Source: Caulobacteraceae bacterium
GTDB taxonomy: Bacteria; Pseudomonadota; Alphaproteobacteria; Caulobacterales; Caulobacteraceae
Assembly: GCA_947479185.1 (NCBI GenBank)
Contig: CANJYY010000158.1
Span: 1 to 6,436, forward strand
Length of the DNA stretch: 6,436 nt
Direction: 5' to 3'
Part shown: positions 1-6,429 of the stretch, one piece after another
Position numbering within the stretch: position 1 is the first letter of the stretch
Layout: each line of letters opens with the position of its first letter
Program-made: the position numbers and the translations under genes
The notes under the pieces: model-generated
Seen by the model: the letters and a program-made list of their open reading frames with translations, nothing else
Told to the model about the DNA's origin: nothing
Database searches by the model: none

Positions 1-331
1 CCGGGTCAAGGAACGCGACCCCCGCCGCTTCACCAAGTCTGGCCTGATGGTCGGCCTCGGCGAAACCAAGGAGGAGGTCATGCAGGTGATGGACGACATG
101 CGTTCGGCCGGCGTCGACTTCCTGACCATCGGCCAGTACTTGCAGCCGACCCGCCGCCACGCGGCCGTCGACCGGTTCGTGCACCCGGACGAGTTCGCCG
201 CCTATGAGGCGATCGCCCGGGCCAAGGGCTTCCTGATGGTCTCGGCCAGCCCCCTGACCCGCTCCTCGCACCATGCCGGCGAGGACTTCGCCCAGCTCAA
301 GGCCGCGCGCGACGCGCTCGAAGCCCGCTAG
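1..331 (+). CDS. lipA: Lipoyl synthase, C-terminal part (5' end outside window)
   Basis: This is the last 109 or so residues of a radical-SAM lipoyl synthase, which inserts two sulfurs into protein-bound octanoyl groups to make the lipoyl cofactor of 2-oxoacid dehydrogenases and the glycine cleavage system. The frame is open from base 2. It contains the family's conserved C-terminal blocks: [11 protein letters not shown], then [17 protein letters not shown], then a [18 protein letters not shown] segment. It closes with [14 protein letters not shown], where the RSS serine is known in the family to ligate the auxiliary iron-sulfur cluster. The radical-SAM CxxxCxxC motif would lie upstream and is not visible. 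The gene ends at a TAG, 18 bp before the next gene on the same strand, so the two are probably co-transcribed. Nothing looks broken. The identification is firm; only the missing 5' end limits it. Confidence 0.96.
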   Translation, partial: RVKERDPRRFTKSGLMVGLGETKEEVMQVMDDMRSAGVDFLTIGQYLQPTRRHAAVDRFVHPDEFAAYEAIARAKGFLMVSASPLTRSSHHAGEDFAQLKAARDALEAR

Positions 332-349
332 GTCCGGACTGGGCGCGCG

Positions 350-802
350 TTGAAACACCGGCTCACCCGCATCCTGCCCTACACGCCGGACCAGCTGTTC
401 CTGCTGGTCGGCGACGTGGAGCGCTATCCCGAGTTCGTGCCCTGGATCACGGCCCTGCGTGTGTGGAACCGCCAGGACCCCGGCGGCGGCGTGACGCTGC
501 TCGACGCCGAGGCGGCGGTCGGCTTCTCGTTCCTGAAGGAGCGCTTCTCGACCCGCGTGCGGCGGGACGCGACCGCCCGCTCCATCGAGGTCAGCCTGCT
601 CAGCGGCCCGTTCCGCCGACTGCAGAACCGCTGGCATTTCGCCGATCACCCGCAAGGCGTCTGCGTCGAGTTCGAGATCGACTTCGAGTTCAAGGTCGCC
701 TTCCTCGACCGCATCCTCAACGCCAACTTCGACCACGCCGTGAACCGCCTGATCCAGTGCTTCGACGACCGGGCGAAGGTGCTGTACGGGGGAACGGGAT
801 GA
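350..802 (+). CDS. RatA/COQ10-like START-domain (SRPBCC) protein
   Basis: A 150-aa single-domain protein of the polyketide cyclase/START-like family that contains bacterial RatA and mitochondrial COQ10. Visible hallmarks are the N-terminal LTRILPYTPDQLFLLVGDVERYPEFVPW block (residues about 5-32), the FKERFSTRV-like middle strand, and the C-terminal amphipathic helix region FLDRILNANFDHAVNRLIQCFDDRAK. COQ10 homologues bind ubiquinone and support respiration. E. coli RatA was named as a ribosome-association toxin, but no RatB partner is visible here, so a quinone-chaperone role is the more cautious reading in this lineage. The start is TTG at 350: the frame is closed by the lipA TAG at 329, no ATG or GTG lies between, and translation from TTG restores the normal family N-terminus. 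Its stop overlaps the next start (ATGA at 799-802), suggesting translational coupling. Family assignment is sure; function is inferred. Confidence 0.9.
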   Translation: MKHRLTRILPYTPDQLFLLVGDVERYPEFVPWITALRVWNRQDPGGGVTLLDAEAAVGFSFLKERFSTRVRRDATARSIEVSLLSGPFRRLQNRWHFADHPQGVCVEFEIDFEFKVAFLDRILNANFDHAVNRLIQCFDDRAKVLYGGTG

Positions 803-1281
803 TTGGTATCGAAATCGCTATGGCGGCCATGTTGCTGTTCGCCGAGTCCGCCGCAGAGACCGCGCCGCCGCCGCTGCCGGAAGGGCGACTACAGTTGTTC
901 GCTGGCAATAACCTGGGGGCGAACTTCTTGGTCATGGACGAGATCAAGCCGACCGGAGACGGTTACGATTTCTGGTTTTACCAGGCGAACGCCAAGCCCG
1001 TGGTGATTGGGCCCGGGAAGTCGGTCGTGCAGTCGCTCGAACATGGCCGGGTGCACTGCCAGGACCGGACCTATACCCGGCTCTTCGTCGCCGGCTACAG
1101 TCGTGAGGGGACGGCCCTGGTTACGCTGCCGCCCGCGTCGGCGGAGCATATCGTCGGGAACGCGACACAGGACTTCGCGGCTAGGGTGCTCTGCGACCGG
1201 GTAGAGTTGCCAGCTACAAATACAGTCGTAGGCTATCGACGAGCGCTAGAGGTCACCCAGCAAATGATCGGCGGCCGCTGA
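799..1281 (+). CDS. Small probable exported protein, unrecognised
   Basis: A 160-aa protein I do not firmly recognise. The start at 799 is favoured by the ATGA overlap with the preceding stop and a GGGGGA purine tract about 6 bases upstream; an in-frame ATG at 820 has no such site. Residues 1-20 form a short hydrophobic stretch (IAMAAMLLFAESAA) followed by a proline-rich segment, resembling a weak signal peptide, although the n-region has an acidic residue and no positive charge. Two cysteines, C87 in RVHCQDR and C132 in ARVLCD, could form a disulfide in the periplasm. The C-x-x-R, then aromatic/basic, then late VLCD layout loosely recalls short surface-adhesin-E-like proteins, but that is only a resemblance. 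Codon use is unusual for the region: 13 of the last 34 codons (1177-1278) end in A or T, including GTA, CTA, CGA, ACA and AAT. This suggests relaxed selection or recent acquisition. It converges on cinA. Confidence 0.75.
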   Translation: MIGIEIAMAAMLLFAESAAETAPPPLPEGRLQLFAGNNLGANFLVMDEIKPTGDGYDFWFYQANAKPVVIGPGKSVVQSLEHGRVHCQDRTYTRLFVAGYSREGTALVTLPPASAEHIVGNATQDFAARVLCDRVELPATNTVVGYRRALEVTQQMIGGR

Positions 1282-1283
1282 GT

Positions 1284-1772
1284 TCAGATCGCCTCTCTCA
1301 GCATTAGCAGCGCCGTCGCCACCGCCGCCATCTGCACGTCCCACCGCGTGTCGAACTCGTACAGCTCATGCCGGTGCCGAATCCCGGCCGTGCTGCGCGC
1401 GGTCGCCAGATGCACGGTGCCGACCGGCTTCATCGGCGACCCGCCGCCGGGGCCGGCCACGCCGGTGATGGCCACGGCGATGTGGGCGCGGGAGTTGGCC
1501 AGGGCGCCCTCGGCCATCATCCGGGCCACTGGCTCGGACACCGCGCCGAAGTCGGCCAGCATGTCCCCGGGCACGCCCAGCATCTCTTCCTTGGCCCGGT
1601 TGGTGTAGGTCACGAAGCCTCGGTCGAAGATGTCCGAGGCGCCCGAGATCGCGCAGATCGCCCCGGCCACCAGCCCGCCCGTGCAGCTTTCGGCCGTGAC
1701 GATCCGCAGATGCCGGTCCCGCACCTCCTCGATCAGTAGCCGGGCATGCGTCTCGATTTCGATGGGGAACAT
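1284..1772 (-). CDS. cinA: CinA C-terminal domain protein, nicotinamide-nucleotide amidohydrolase (PncC type)
   Basis: A 162-aa stand-alone CinA C-terminal domain. Enzymes of this family (PncC) deamidate nicotinamide mononucleotide to nicotinic acid mononucleotide, recycling a by-product of NAD turnover such as that from DNA ligase. Visible motifs are TAESCTGGL (residues 26-34, with the conserved Ser29), GFVTYTN (52-58), K61, LGV, GAVSE (76-80), the glycine-rich AITGVAGPGGG (101-111) and KPVGTV (115-120). The N-terminal molybdopterin-binding-like domain of full-length CinA is absent, which is normal for many proteobacterial versions. The ATG at 1772 is supported by a GGAG on the minus strand at 1782-1785, nine bases upstream. 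Its stop lies 2 bp from the stop of the convergent gene, and its start faces the fusion gene across 82 bp. The label cinA is the usual annotation; pncC is equally valid. Competence involvement is not implied. Confidence 0.94.
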   Translation of the reverse strand: MFPIEIETHARLLIEEVRDRHLRIVTAESCTGGLVAGAICAISGASDIFDRGFVTYTNRAKEEMLGVPGDMLADFGAVSEPVARMMAEGALANSRAHIAVAITGVAGPGGGSPMKPVGTVHLATARSTAGIRHRHELYEFDTRWDVQMAAVATALLMLREAI

Positions 1773-1854
1773 ACCGGCGGTCTCCGAGGGCTGGTCAAAT
1801 CACTCCCCGACAGCCCAACATCCCCGACCTCCGACTGACAAGCCGATTCGAGCC
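1773..1854. promoter_or_regulatory. Divergent intergenic region between cinA and the MFS/SpdSyn fusion
   Basis: This 82-bp gap must carry the 5' signals for both flanking genes if neither is read through from elsewhere. The cinA side has a clear Shine-Dalgarno (minus-strand GGAG, 1782-1785). On the plus side there is only a weak purine stretch before the ATG at 1855. An octamer TCCCCGAC occurs twice (1804-1811 and 1821-1828), followed by a partial copy TCCGAC at 1830-1835. A minus-strand TTGACC (plus-strand positions 1794-1799) resembles a -35 element but sits too near the cinA start for a conventional promoter with its -10. No convincing -10 box was found on either strand. Confidence 0.35.
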
Positions 1855-4164
1855 ATGACAGACACGATCGAGGCTGCCCCCGCGTCCCCCGTCCGCACGC
1901 CGCCGCTGTTCGTGGTCGCCGTGTTCACCAGCGCGGCGCTGGTGTTCATGGTCCAGCCGATGGTCGCCAAGCTGGTGTTGCCGCTGCTCGGCGGGGCGCC
2001 GTCGGTGTGGAACACCAGCATGGCCTTCTTCCAGATCGCCCTGCTGGCCGGCTACGGCTACGCCCACCTGCTGCAAAAGATCCCCCAGGTGCGGCGGCAG
2101 ATCACGGTGCACATCAGCGCCCTGGCCGTCGCCGGCCTGACGCTGTTCCCGCTGAGCATCTCGGGCCTGGCCGGCGAGCCGTCCTCGACCCATCCGGCCC
2201 TGTGGCTGCTGGCGGTGCTGACCCTGTCGATCGGCCTGCCGTTCGCCATCCTGTCGGCCACCGCGCCGCTGGTGCAGGCCTGGCATGCCCGGGTGTTCCG
2301 CGGGCAGGGGGCGAGCGAGCCCTACAGCCTCTACGCCGCCAGCAACCTCGGCAGCCTGATCGCCCTGCTGGCCTATCCGATCGTGCTGGAGCCGCTGCTG
2401 ACGCTGCACGGCCAGCGCTGGACCTGGAGCAGCGGCTACTGGCTATTCGTGCTGATCCTCGCCGCCCTGGCGGTGATGGTCTGGAAGCGGTCGGAGATCC
2501 CCGCCGGCGAGTCGGCCGCCGCGCCGGCGAAGGTCACGCCCGCGCCGACCTGGCGCGAGCGGGCCATCTGGGTGGCGCTGGCGGCCATCCCGTCCAGCCT
2601 GATGCTCGGGGTTACGGCCCACCTGGCGACCGATGTGGCCTCGGCCCCGTTCCTTTGGGTCGCGCCGCTGGCCCTCTATCTGATCACCTTCATCATCGCC
2701 TTCCAGACAAGGCCGCTGATCCCGCGCTGGGCCGTGCTGACCTTCCAGGCCGCCGCCGTCGCCGCCTGCGCCGCGACCATCCAGTTCGGCTCCAACGCCA
2801 TCGAACTGCAGATGCTGGTGCACCTGGCCTGTTTCTTCCTGACCTCGCTGGTCTGTCACCAGGCGCTGGTGGCCCGGCGGCCCGATCCGGAACACCTGAC
2901 CGAGTTCTACCTCTGCATGTCGCTGGGCGGCGTGGTCGGCGGCTCGTTCAACGCCTTCGTGGCGCCGACGGTGTTCCGCTCGGTGGTCGAGTATCCGCTG
3001 GTGCTGGCGCTGTCCTGTCTGGCGCGGCCGTGGGGCCGGGGGCGGCTGTCGGCGGGCCAGCTGTTCCTCGCCGCCCTCGGCGTGCTGGCGGCCATCGCGG
3101 CGGCGCTCTCGGTCGACCAGCTCGGCCCGGTCCTGATGGTCAAGCTGGCCCTGGCCACGACCACCGTCGCGGTGTTCATGCTGCGCGACCGGGCGCTGGT
3201 GATGTTCGGCCTGATGGTCGTGCTGCTGGTTGCGGCCAACGCCGTCGGCGACCGGGTCGACGTGATCCGCACAGATCGCAGCTTCTTCGGCGTGCTGCGC
3301 CAGTCGCGCATGACGGTGCCGCGCACCTGGCCGACGCCGCCGGAGGACATGGCCAGCTTCTCGGGCGGCGAGCTGCGCCTGCTGGCGCACGGCACCACCC
3401 TGCACGGGGCCCAGGCGCTGAACCCGCGCTATCGCTGCAAGCCGCTGGTCTACTACGCGGCCGAGACGCCGATCGGCCAGGTGTTCACCGCCTCACAGGC
3501 CATGAGCCCCGCCCTGCGCATCGGCGCGGTCGGCCTGGGCACCGGCTCCGTGGCCGCCTATGTGCGGCCCGGCGACCACCTGACCTTCTTCGAGATCGAC
3601 CCGCTGGTCATCCGCATCTCCCATGACAGCGGCCAGTTCGACTACACGACGAAATGCGCCAAGGGGGCGGTCGACTTCGTGCTCGGCGATGCGCGGCTGA
3701 CGCTGGCCAAGCAGCCGAAGGACGAATTCGATATCCTGCTGATCGACGCCTTCTCCTCGGACGCCGTGCCGGCCCATCTGCTGACGGTCGAGGCGGTCAG
3801 GGGCTACCTGACCCGGCTCAAGCCCGACGGCGTCCTGATCCTGCACCTGTCGAACCGCAATCTCGACCTCGACGCCCCGGCGATGGCGGTGGCGAAGGCC
3901 GCGGGCGGCTACGCCCTGTTCCAGGACCACATCGTCCCCAGCAACTCGCCGAGCATGTGGGAGTCGGCCGAGTCGGCGCTGATCATCGCCCGCTCGCCCG
4001 AGGCGCTGGCCCACTACGCCGCCGATCCGCGCTGGCAGCCCTCGCGGCCCGATCTCGTCCGGCCCTGGACCGACGACTACACCAACCTGGTCGGGGCGAT
4101 GATGCGCCGCATCGGCGAGCGTCCGGTGTTCGCCAACCTCAAGGACCTGCTGGACGGGAAGTAG
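1855..4164 (+). CDS. Fused MFS-like membrane / spermidine-synthase-like protein
   Basis: A 769-aa two-part protein. Residues about 15-465 form a polytopic membrane region of roughly 12-14 hydrophobic segments carrying blocks typical of the fused MFS/spermidine-synthase family: FMVQPMVAKLVLPLLGG (31-47), VWNTSMAFFQ (51-60), SEPYSLYAASNLGS (154-167) and FYLCMSLGGVVGGSFNA (351-367). Next come SFFGVLR (476-482) and HGTTLHGAQ (512-520). The C-terminal part is a Rossmann methyltransferase fold: GAVGLGTGS (557-565) as nucleotide loop, acidic FFEIDP around E580, GDA at 611-613, LLIDAFSSDAVPAHLLT around D631, and a PWTDDYTNL tail. The fold normally binds SAM or decarboxylated SAM. No member-specific reaction can be read from the sequence, and no AdoMet decarboxylase gene is nearby, so spermidine production should not be assumed. 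The frame is open upstream to 1630, but that would overlap cinA, and family similarity begins after the ATG at 1855. The ribosome-binding site is weak. It looks intact. Confidence 0.9.
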   Translation: MTDTIEAAPASPVRTPPLFVVAVFTSAALVFMVQPMVAKLVLPLLGGAPSVWNTSMAFFQIALLAGYGYAHLLQKIPQVRRQITVHISALAVAGLTLFPLSISGLAGEPSSTHPALWLLAVLTLSIGLPFAILSATAPLVQAWHARVFRGQGASEPYSLYAASNLGSLIALLAYPIVLEPLLTLHGQRWTWSSGYWLFVLILAALAVMVWKRSEIPAGESAAAPAKVTPAPTWRERAIWVALAAIPSSLMLGVTAHLATDVASAPFLWVAPLALYLITFIIAFQTRPLIPRWAVLTFQAAAVAACAATIQFGSNAIELQMLVHLACFFLTSLVCHQALVARRPDPEHLTEFYLCMSLGGVVGGSFNAFVAPTVFRSVVEYPLVLALSCLARPWGRGRLSAGQLFLAALGVLAAIAAALSVDQLGPVLMVKLALATTTVAVFMLRDRALVMFGLMVVLLVAANAVGDRVDVIRTDRSFFGVLRQSRMTVPRTWPTPPEDMASFSGGELRLLAHGTTLHGAQALNPRYRCKPLVYYAAETPIGQVFTASQAMSPALRIGAVGLGTGSVAAYVRPGDHLTFFEIDPLVIRISHDSGQFDYTTKCAKGAVDFVLGDARLTLAKQPKDEFDILLIDAFSSDAVPAHLLTVEAVRGYLTRLKPDGVLILHLSNRNLDLDAPAMAVAKAAGGYALFQDHIVPSNSPSMWESAESALIIARSPEALAHYAADPRWQPSRPDLVRPWTDDYTNLVGAMMRRIGERPVFANLKDLLDGK

Positions 4165-4194
4165 GGGACACGTACCTGAAGGTACATGTCCCCT
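4163..4194. repeat. Near-perfect palindrome between convergent genes; terminator or REP-like
   Basis: Left arm GGGGACACGTACC (4164-4176) and right arm GGTACATGTCCCC (4181-4193) pair over 13 positions with a single C/A mismatch (4171 against 4186) around a TGAA loop (4177-4180). A further A-T pair at 4163/4194 extends the stem to 14 positions. It starts within the TAG of the fusion gene and ends one base before the ispDF stop, so it occupies the whole gap. It could stop transcription from both sides, but neither side has a T-tract, so it is not a classic intrinsic terminator. The GGGGACA...TGTCCCC ends and symmetric GTACC core also resemble dispersed REP-type palindromes. The structure is seen directly; the role is inferred. 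Confidence 0.75.
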
Positions 4195-5331
4195 CTACAT
4201 CTCCACCACGGCGATGGCCTGGGCCGCCAGGCCCTCGCCGCGGCCGGTGAAGCCCATGCCCTCGGTGGTCGTGGCCTTGACGCTGACCCGGTCGATCGGA
4301 AGGTCGAGGATGGCCGCCAGCCGCGCGCGCATGGCCTGGCGGTGCGGTTTGATCTTCGGCCGCTCGCAGATCAGCGTCACGTCGACATTGATGATCCGGC
4401 CGCCTTTCGCCGCGACCAGGCCGGCGGCGTGCTCGAGGAACAGGTCGCTCGACGCGCCCTTCCATTTCATGTCGGTCGGCGGGAAGTGGTCGCCGATGTC
4501 GCCCTCGCCGATGGCCCCGAGGATCGCGTCGGTCAGGGCGTGTAGCCCGGCGTCGGCGTCGGAGTGGCCGATCAGGGTCTGGTCGTGGTCGATGCGCACG
4601 CCGCACAGCCAGACGGCCTCGCCGGGCCCCCAGCGATGGGCGTCGAAGCCCTGGCCCATGCGGGTCATGCGGGCGCCGCCCGCCAGCCGTTCGGCCATGT
4701 CGAAGTCCTCAGGATAGGTCAGCTTCATCAGTCGGGGATCGCCCGGCGCGATCGCCACGCGGCCGCCGTGCGCCTCGACCACCTGGGCGTCGTCGGTCGG
4801 CTCGCCTTCCGTCCAGGCGGCATAGGCGGCCAGCAGCCGGTCGCGGCGGAACGCCTGTGGGGTCTGGGCCCGCCACAGGCCCTCGCGCGGCGTGGTGGTC
4901 AGGCCGTCGGGTCCCTCGCGTTTCAGCGTATCGGCCACGGGCAGGGCGGGGATCGCCCCGTCGGCCGTTTCGAGCGCCGTGAGAAGCGCCGCGACATGGG
5001 CCGCCGTGACGAACGGGCGGGCGGCGTCATGCACCAGCACCGGCTCGTCGGCCGGCCCGGCGATGGCCTTCAGGCCGGCCTGGACCGACAGCGCCCGCGT
5101 CGCGCCGCCCGCAGCCGTACGCCAGCCGGAAAGGCCCGCCAGGGCCGCATCCGCAAGGGCTTCACCGTCCGGCCCGACGACCACCACGATCTCGCGCGCG
5201 CCGGCCTGCAGCAGGGAGTCGACGGACCAGCGCAGCACGGTCTTGCCGGCGACCGCGCGCCACTGTTTGGCGAGGCCGGGGCCCGCCCGCGTGCCGCCGC
5301 CGGCGGCGACGATGACGACTGAAAAGCTCAT
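4195..5331 (-). CDS. ispDF: Bifunctional IspD/IspF enzyme of the MEP isoprenoid pathway
   Basis: A 378-aa fusion of 2-C-methyl-D-erythritol 4-phosphate cytidylyltransferase (IspD, residues 1 to about 220) and 2-C-methyl-D-erythritol 2,4-cyclodiphosphate synthase (IspF, about 222-378). These catalyse two non-consecutive steps to isopentenyl diphosphate. IspD shows the nucleotide-binding AAGGGTRAGPGLAKQW (9-24, R15 and K22), LVHDAARPF (99-107), ADTLK, RAQTPQAF (154-161) and KLTYPED (203-209). IspF shows GQGFDAH (226-232, metal ligands D230 and H232), GHSDADAGLHALTDA (255-269, third ligand H264), GDIGDHFP (277-284), DVTL, ERPKI and KATTTEGMGFTGRGEG (352-367). All expected catalytic and zinc-binding positions appear present. 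The ATG at 5331 directly precedes the normal N-terminus; the upstream AGGG is close and weak. Fused IspDF is common in alphaproteobacteria. The gene is divergent from dusB and convergent with the membrane fusion gene. Confidence 0.97.
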   Translation of the reverse strand: MSFSVVIVAAGGGTRAGPGLAKQWRAVAGKTVLRWSVDSLLQAGAREIVVVVGPDGEALADAALAGLSGWRTAAGGATRALSVQAGLKAIAGPADEPVLVHDAARPFVTAAHVAALLTALETADGAIPALPVADTLKREGPDGLTTTPREGLWRAQTPQAFRRDRLLAAYAAWTEGEPTDDAQVVEAHGGRVAIAPGDPRLMKLTYPEDFDMAERLAGGARMTRMGQGFDAHRWGPGEAVWLCGVRIDHDQTLIGHSDADAGLHALTDAILGAIGEGDIGDHFPPTDMKWKGASSDLFLEHAAGLVAAKGGRIINVDVTLICERPKIKPHRQAMRARLAAILDLPIDRVSVKATTTEGMGFTGRGEGLAAQAIAVVEM

Positions 5332-5421
5332 CCGCCCTGTCTAGGGCGCGAAAGGCTCATCTCCAACCTTTACTGCACCGCACAATCTGCCTAAAAAGGC
5401 AGCGTTCGGGGTGATTACAGA
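5332..5421. promoter_or_regulatory. Divergent ispDF-dusB intergenic region with candidate dusB promoter
   Basis: This 90-bp gap is visibly richer in A/T than the flanking genes. On the plus strand, TTTACT (5369-5374) and TAAAAA (5392-5397) are separated by 17 bp. Each matches four of six bases of the sigma-70 -35 and -10 consensus, and the pair also roughly fits the Caulobacter housekeeping pattern. A start of transcription near 5404 would give a very short leader. GGGG at 5408-5411 is a possible ribosome-binding site about ten bases before the dusB ATG. On the minus strand, TTGGAG (5361-5366) and CCTAGACA (5338-5345) are a weaker candidate for ispDF. These are consensus matches by eye only. 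Confidence 0.4.
5387..5402 (+). other. Perfect 6-bp stem with AAAA loop in front of dusB
   Basis: CTGCCT (5387-5392) and AGGCAG (5397-5402) are exact inverted repeats around an AAAA loop (5393-5396). The element overlaps the candidate -10 box of dusB, so as DNA it could be an operator half-site pair, or it could be incidental. If transcription starts at about 5404, the hairpin would not be in the mRNA. It is not followed by a T-tract on the plus strand, so a terminator reading is unlikely there. Confidence 0.4.
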
Positions 5422-6429
5422 ATGAGCACAATGCTCACGATTGGTGATGTTGAAGTGCCGGGGCGCGTGTGGATCGCGCCCATGACCGGCATTTCCGACC
5501 TTCCTTTCCGCAAGGCCGCGGGGCGGCTTGGTGCGGCCTACGCGGCGACCGAGATGGTCGCCTGCGCGGAGTTCGCGCGCCATCGGCCCGACGTGGTCCG
5601 GCGCGCCGCCATCGGTGACGGGCATCCGCTGATGGTCGTTCAACTCGTCGGCCGTGAAGCGCGATGGATCGCCGAGGGGGCCCGTCTGGCCGCCGCCGCC
5701 GGCGCCCACGTCATCGACCTCAACTTCGGCTGCCCGGCCCGGGAAGTGACCGGCGTGCAGTCGGGCTCGGCCCTGATGCGTGATCTCGACCTCGCCGAGT
5801 CGCTGGTCGCCGCCGCCGTCGAGGCCGTCGATGTGCCGATCACGGTGAAAATGCGCCTGGGCTGGGACGACGCCACCCGCAACGCGCCGGCGTTCGCCCG
5901 CCGCGCCGAGGCGGTCGGGGCGAAGGCCCTGACCGTGCATGGCCGCACCCGCTGCCAGTTCTACAAGGGCGCCGCCGACTGGACCGCCGTGCGGGCCGTC
6001 AAGGAGGCCGTCTCGATCCCGGTGATCGTCAATGGCGACATCGTCGATGGCGCGACCGCCGCCCGCGCGCTGGAACAGTCCGGCGCCGACGGGGTGATGG
6101 TCGGACGCGGCATTCTGGGCCGCCCCTGGATCGCCCGCGCTATCGAGGCCCAGTTGCAGGGCGCCACCGACGTCGAGCCGCCGCTGGCCGAGCGGCTGGA
6201 CATCGTCCTCGATCATTTCCGCGACAGCATCGCCTTCTACGGCCAGAAGCTCGGCCTGCGGATGTTCCGCAAACACCTGGCCGCCTATATCGAGAACGCC
6301 CCGGCCCCCGCGTCGGCCGAGGCCCGCCGCGAGGCGCGCGCCCGGCTGTGCCGGCTCGATGACCCGTCCGAGGTCGAGGCCGCCCTGACGGCCCTGTGGT
6401 CGGGCAAGCCCGAAAGGCTGGCCGCATGA
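5422..6429 (+). CDS. dusB: tRNA-dihydrouridine synthase, DusB/NifR3 type
   Basis: A 335-aa FMN-dependent enzyme that reduces uridines in the tRNA D-loop to dihydrouridine; the alphaproteobacterial member is historically called nifR3. It has normal length and the full set of Dus motifs: the N-terminal [14 protein letters not shown] (17-30), TEMVACAEF (43-51), VQLVG, the active-site [11 protein letters not shown] (99-109, catalytic C104), [17 protein letters not shown] (142-150), [17 protein letters not shown] (171-187), VIVNGDI (201-207) and [13 protein letters not shown] (224-236). The latter parts form the FMN-phosphate site of the TIM barrel. The C-terminal helical domain ([18 protein letters not shown]) contacts tRNA. 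The ATG at 5422 is chosen because GGGG lies about ten bases upstream; a second ATG at 5431 is possible. The stop overlaps the next start as ATGA. The nifR3-ntrB-ntrC order is known in this class, so this gene probably heads the nitrogen-regulation operon. Confidence 0.95.
   Translation: MSTMLTIGDVEVPGRVWIAPMTGISDLPFRKAAGRLGAAYAATEMVACAEFARHRPDVVRRAAIGDGHPLMVVQLVGREARWIAEGARLAAAAGAHVIDLNFGCPAREVTGVQSGSALMRDLDLAESLVAAAVEAVDVPITVKMRLGWDDATRNAPAFARRAEAVGAKALTVHGRTRCQFYKGAADWTAVRAVKEAVSIPVIVNGDIVDGATAARALEQSGADGVMVGRGILGRPWIARAIEAQLQGATDVEPPLAERLDIVLDHFRDSIAFYGQKLGLRMFRKHLAAYIENAPAPASAEARREARARLCRLDDPSEVEAALTALWSGKPERLAA

Noticed and set aside
463..798. Starting the small exported gene at an in-frame ATG at 463
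   Set aside because: That stretch is an out-of-frame reading of the START-domain gene. ATG 799 has the overlap with the preceding stop, a ribosome-binding site and a signal-peptide-like start.
350..1281. A RatA toxin with the following small gene as its antitoxin
   Set aside because: The following protein has a probable signal peptide and bears no resemblance to RatB. RatA homologues in this class are better read as COQ10-like proteins.
1630..1854. Extending the fusion gene upstream to an ATG at 1630
   Set aside because: The extra 75 residues run antisense through the 5' end of cinA, are low-complexity in character, and precede the point where family similarity begins. ATG 1855 is preferred.
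2443..3405. Long minus-strand open frame of 320 codons opposite the fusion gene
   Set aside because: The composition is dominated by R, Q, G, H and D, which is typical of antisense readings of G/C-ending codons. There is no motif or ribosome-binding site.
2007..3626. Long plus-strand open frame of 539 codons inside the fusion gene
   Set aside because: It is rich in R, G, A and P with no recognisable motif, as expected of an out-of-frame reading of a high-GC gene. The overlapping frame has clear family motifs.
5372..5392. An NtrC binding site or sigma-54 promoter before dusB
   Set aside because: TGCACC and TCTGCC fragments suggest one, but the GCAC-N-GTGC dyad and the GG/GC pair with ten-base spacing are not present.
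5341..6276. Minus-strand open frame of 311 codons opposite dusB
   Set aside because: It lies opposite a gene with complete Dus motifs and shows the same shadow composition.
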